Part shown: positions 61,710 to 64,000 of the stretch, in pieces
How positions within the stretch are numbered: position 1 is the stretch's first letter
How the letters are laid out: every line of letters begins with the position of its first letter
Source of the DNA: Nitrospirillum amazonense
GTDB lineage: Bacteria; Pseudomonadota; Alphaproteobacteria; Azospirillales; Azospirillaceae
Length of the DNA: 64,000 bases
Assembly (NCBI RefSeq): GCF_007828035.1
Contig: NZ_VITV01000004.1
Coordinates: forward strand, 511,559 to 575,558
Direction: 5' to 3'
Made by a program: the position numbers and the translations under genes
Notes under the pieces: model-generated
What the model was told of the DNA's origin: nothing
Database searches by the model: none
The model's input: only the letters and a program-made list of their open reading frames with translations

Positions 61710-62723
61710 TCAGATCGTTTCGGTTTCGCGCACGGTCAACGGGCTGCCGGCGGCGAAGCGCGCGATCTCATCCTTGCGCAGGAAGGCCACGCCGGGGTGG
61801 CTGTTGGCATAGGTCAGGAACTTGTCCCACACCCGCACCATCTGCGGCGTGCCGCTGATGCGGTCGTGCGCGCTGATGGACATCATGCGGCGGCGCTGGC
61901 CCGCCTCTTCATACAGCTGGTCGAAGTCCAGGGTGACCTGTTCCAGGAACTGGGCGGGGGTGTAGTTGCGGCCCTCGATCAGGACGATGTCGTTGTTGCG
62001 CAGGGTGTAAGGCACGACCACGAAGTCATGGCCGTTCACCTGCTCGATGAAGGGCTCATCCCGGCTGACGTCATCGATGTGATAGAGATAGCCCAGCTCC
62101 TGCAACAGCGGCAGGGTATGGGGCCCACGGCGCAGCCAGTTGGCGTTGTAGCCCACGGGCGTCTGGCCGGTGACCTCCGCCACCATGGTGCGGGCGTCGG
62201 TCAGGAACTGCCGCTCCTCCTCCCGGCTCATGGCGTATTCGGAACTCCAGCGCGGGCCGTGGCCGGCGGCCTCATGGCCGCGCTTCACGATCTCGCGTGC
62301 CAGGTCCGGGTTCTTGCGCACCGCCTCGCCGATCATGTGCGAGGTGACCTTGACGCCGTGCTTGTCCCACAGGTCCAGCATGCGGGGCACGCCCTCGCGA
62401 TAGCCGTAGGCGAACCAGGTATTGGCGACGGGGTCGCTGGGCACGCTGTCGGGGAAGTCCACCTTGGGGAAGGGGCTGTCGGTGCCCTTCAGTGGCTGGC
62501 CGCCGGCTTCGAACTGCATGGAGACGCTGATGACCAGGCGGGTGTCGCCGGGCCAGAAGCCGGCCCCCGGGAATTTAGGGGGCGCCGGCTTGGTGGCCGG
62601 GGCCTTGGTCTCGGCGGCGCCGGCGGTGGTGCCGCCCATCGCGATACCGGCGGCCAGCAGGCCGGCACCGGCGCCGGCATGGGTCAGGAAGCCGCGGCGG
62701 CTGGCGAAGATGTCTGTGGTCAT
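61710..62723 (-). CDS. Tat-exported polysaccharide-deacetylase-fold protein
   Basis: A 337-residue NodB-fold protein with a twin-arginine signal (ASRRGFLTHAGAGAG). The deacetylase core segments include VISVSMQFEAGG, THMIGE-like VTSHMIGEAVRKNPDLA, GHEAAGHGPRW and SISAHDRISGTPQM, resembling allantoinase PuuE-type or peptidoglycan deacetylases. The usual first D-D of NodB is replaced (VSMQFE), so the metal site may differ. Co-oriented with the neighbouring exported ester-cyclase-like gene. Confidence 0.82.
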   Translation of the reverse strand: MTTDIFASRRGFLTHAGAGAGLLAAGIAMGGTTAGAAETKAPATKPAPPKFPGAGFWPGDTRLVISVSMQFEAGGQPLKGTDSPFPKVDFPDSVPSDPVANTWFAYGYREGVPRMLDLWDKHGVKVTSHMIGEAVRKNPDLAREIVKRGHEAAGHGPRWSSEYAMSREEERQFLTDARTMVAEVTGQTPVGYNANWLRRGPHTLPLLQELGYLYHIDDVSRDEPFIEQVNGHDFVVVPYTLRNNDIVLIEGRNYTPAQFLEQVTLDFDQLYEEAGQRRRMMSISAHDRISGTPQMVRVWDKFLTYANSHPGVAFLRKDEIARFAAGSPLTVRETETI

Positions 62724-62738
62724 GGCCGATTGCTCCTC

Positions 62739-63278
62739 TTACTGGGCCACCGCGCCCAACTGGCGCAGCAGGGTCAGGTTGTCTTCGATGTGCCAGTTCT
62801 CGGCGATACGGCCGTCCTGGACGCGGTAGAGGTCGGTGGCGATGAAATCCACCGTCTGGCCCTTGCCCTGCACCTCACCGAAATGGCCGGTGAAATGGCC
62901 TTGGAAACGGAAGTGCACGGTCACCCGGTCACCGGCCACCACCAGCTGTTCGGCGCTGGCGGTCAGGTCGGGGATGGCGGCCCGCACGAAGGCGGAGGCG
63001 GCCAGCGGCCCCGGCACGCCCTGGGCGCGGCCCGGCGGCAGGGTACGGTCGGTGAAGTCCGGCGCCAAGGCGGCGCGGGCCATGGCCTCGTCGCCGGTGG
63101 ACCAGAAGGTGGCGTAGCGGCGGGCCGCCAGGATCTCCGCGTCGGCCTGCGCCTTGGGCAGGCTGGCGTCGACGGTCAGGTGCTTGGGCTGGACCAGGGT
63201 GTCGGCGGCGAAGGCCACCGGGGCGGTTGCGGACAGCGCCAGGGCCAGGACGGTGCCGCGGACCAGGGAGGGGGACAT
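62739..63278 (-). CDS. Exported SnoaL-like/ester-cyclase-family protein
   Basis: A 179-residue NTF2-fold protein with a signal peptide (GTVLALALSATAPVAFA). The fold is indicated by YATFWSTGDEAMARAALAPD, TVHFRFQGHFTGHFG and DLYRVQDGRIAENWHIED, the last being the SnoaL hallmark. Substrate unknown. It precedes the deacetylase by 15 bases and is divergent from the LysR gene, which may control all three genes. Confidence 0.8.
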   Translation of the reverse strand: MSPSLVRGTVLALALSATAPVAFAADTLVQPKHLTVDASLPKAQADAEILAARRYATFWSTGDEAMARAALAPDFTDRTLPPGRAQGVPGPLAASAFVRAAIPDLTASAEQLVVAGDRVTVHFRFQGHFTGHFGEVQGKGQTVDFIATDLYRVQDGRIAENWHIEDNLTLLRQLGAVAQ

Positions 63279-63385
63279 TTGCGTGCTCCATCAGGGGGTG
63301 AATTCGATGACCTGACGGTACGCGCTTTGAATGTTCGCAAGAATTGACCTTACTCTCCAAGGTCTGTTGTGTTATATGCAAGAAT

Positions 63386-64000
63386 ATGGCCGACACCTTT
63401 TCCGATATGGCGACCTTCGTCCGTGTGGTTGAGGCGGGCAGCCTGTCCGCCGCGGCCCGCGACCTGGGGCAGTCGCTGGCCGTCATCAGCCGCCGCCTCA
63501 GCGGGCTGGAGGAACGGCTGGGCGTGCGCCTGCTGAACCGCACCACCCGCACCCTGGCCCTGACGGAGGAGGGGGCGGCCTACCACGCCCGTTGCGTCCG
63601 CATCCTGGCGGAGGTGGAGGAGGCGGAGATGGAGGCGACCAAGGGCCGCCACACCGCCAGCGGCCTGCTGCGCCTGACCTCCACCGTGGCCTTTAGCCGC
63701 CACCTGGCCCCGCTGCTGCAGGAATTCCAGGCGCTGCACCCCCGCCTGCAGGTCCACCTGCATGCCGCCGACACGCTGTTCAACATCATCGACACCGGTT
63801 TCGACCTCGCCATCCGTTTCGGCGCGCTGGCGGACAGCAGCCTGATCGCCCGGCAGCTGGCGCCCAACCGACGGGTCATCTGTGGCGCCCCGTCCTATCT
63901 CGACCGCCGGGGCCGGCCGCAGGGGGTGGAGGATCTGCTGGGCCATGACTGCCTGCTGTTCGGCGACCCGCCACCCGACCAATGGACCTTCGCCGACGGG
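63386..64000 (+). CDS. LysR-family regulator, N-terminal part (cut by window edge)
   Basis: The first 205 codons of a LysR regulator. The winged helix reads MATFVRVVEAGSLSAAARDL with ISRRLSGLEERLGVRLLNRT, then the effector domain (LRLTSTVAFSRHLAPLL, GFDLAIRFGALADSSLIARQ). It resembles the DmlR/YafC-type group. Divergent from the ester-cyclase/deacetylase/VOC operon across 107 bases, where GCAAGAAT is repeated directly (near 63340 and 63379). Confidence 0.9.
   Translation, partial: MADTFSDMATFVRVVEAGSLSAAARDLGQSLAVISRRLSGLEERLGVRLLNRTTRTLALTEEGAAYHARCVRILAEVEEAEMEATKGRHTASGLLRLTSTVAFSRHLAPLLQEFQALHPRLQVHLHAADTLFNIIDTGFDLAIRFGALADSSLIARQLAPNRRVICGAPSYLDRRGRPQGVEDLLGHDCLLFGDPPPDQWTFADG

Overview
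The window reads as a high-GC alphaproteobacterial replicon, most likely Rhodospirillales and plausibly Azospirillaceae. This is inferred from gene content and order: addAB with the murU-amgK-tsaE cell-wall/tRNA cluster, hprK-rapZ-EIIA-HPr-EI, ahcY beside a DivL-type pseudokinase, and hrcA-grpE-rph-rdgB-hemW. No rRNA, tRNA or CRISPR array was seen. The genus call is inference only.

Layout. 1-6 kb: addA (cut by the edge), addB, murU, amgK and tsaE, one tightly overlapping minus-strand operon. 6-8.5 kb: a ferredoxin-NADP reductase, then decayed toxin-antitoxin genes (HepT/MntA-like, brnA with a stub of brnT). 8.5-16 kb: an FtsX-type ABC exporter divergent from a TesA esterase, an aldo/keto reductase, thpR, pyrF and trpF. 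16-21 kb: exported KatG under OxyR with a clear OxyR operator, then a patatin phospholipase. 21-26 kb: a regulatory PTS operon, then vapBC. 26-35 kb: ahcY with a probable SahR operator and a structured leader, a DivL-like kinase, grpE/hrcA, rph, rdgB and hemW. 35-36.6 kb: an AT-rich one-gene insert encoding an unrecognised P-loop ATPase, bracketed by a 52-bp duplication of the hemW 3' end. 36.7-41.3 kb: a secreted unknown, an isochorismatase-like protein, comM and two outer-membrane barrels, the second frameshifted at a G10 tract. 41.4-43.1 kb: a plasmid-type RepA gene with an iteron array, a perfect DnaA box and an AT-rich stretch, i.e. a complete-looking iteron origin among chromosome-type genes. 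43-50 kb: a lectin-like protein, a phytase-type phosphatase with a TonB receptor, and two aspartate-poor OmpR-type regulators. 50-64 kb: a FixLJ-like pair and accessory metabolic and regulatory genes (thioredoxin, AlkZ-like glycosylase, Na/Pi transporter, MarR and WYL regulators, GST, DUF4396-multicopper oxidase fusion, deacetylase, LysR).

The most unusual signal between genes is a dispersed element of about 100 bp, with six near-complete copies and one truncated copy between 7.3 and 33.3 kb. Three stems differ in sequence between copies but stay complementary. Copies start directly after stop codons, or in the opposite orientation end in the Shine-Dalgarno of the next gene. Together with the hemW-flanked ATPase insert and the RepA/iteron origin, this is the best candidate here for something undescribed. 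All pairings and alignments were done by eye.
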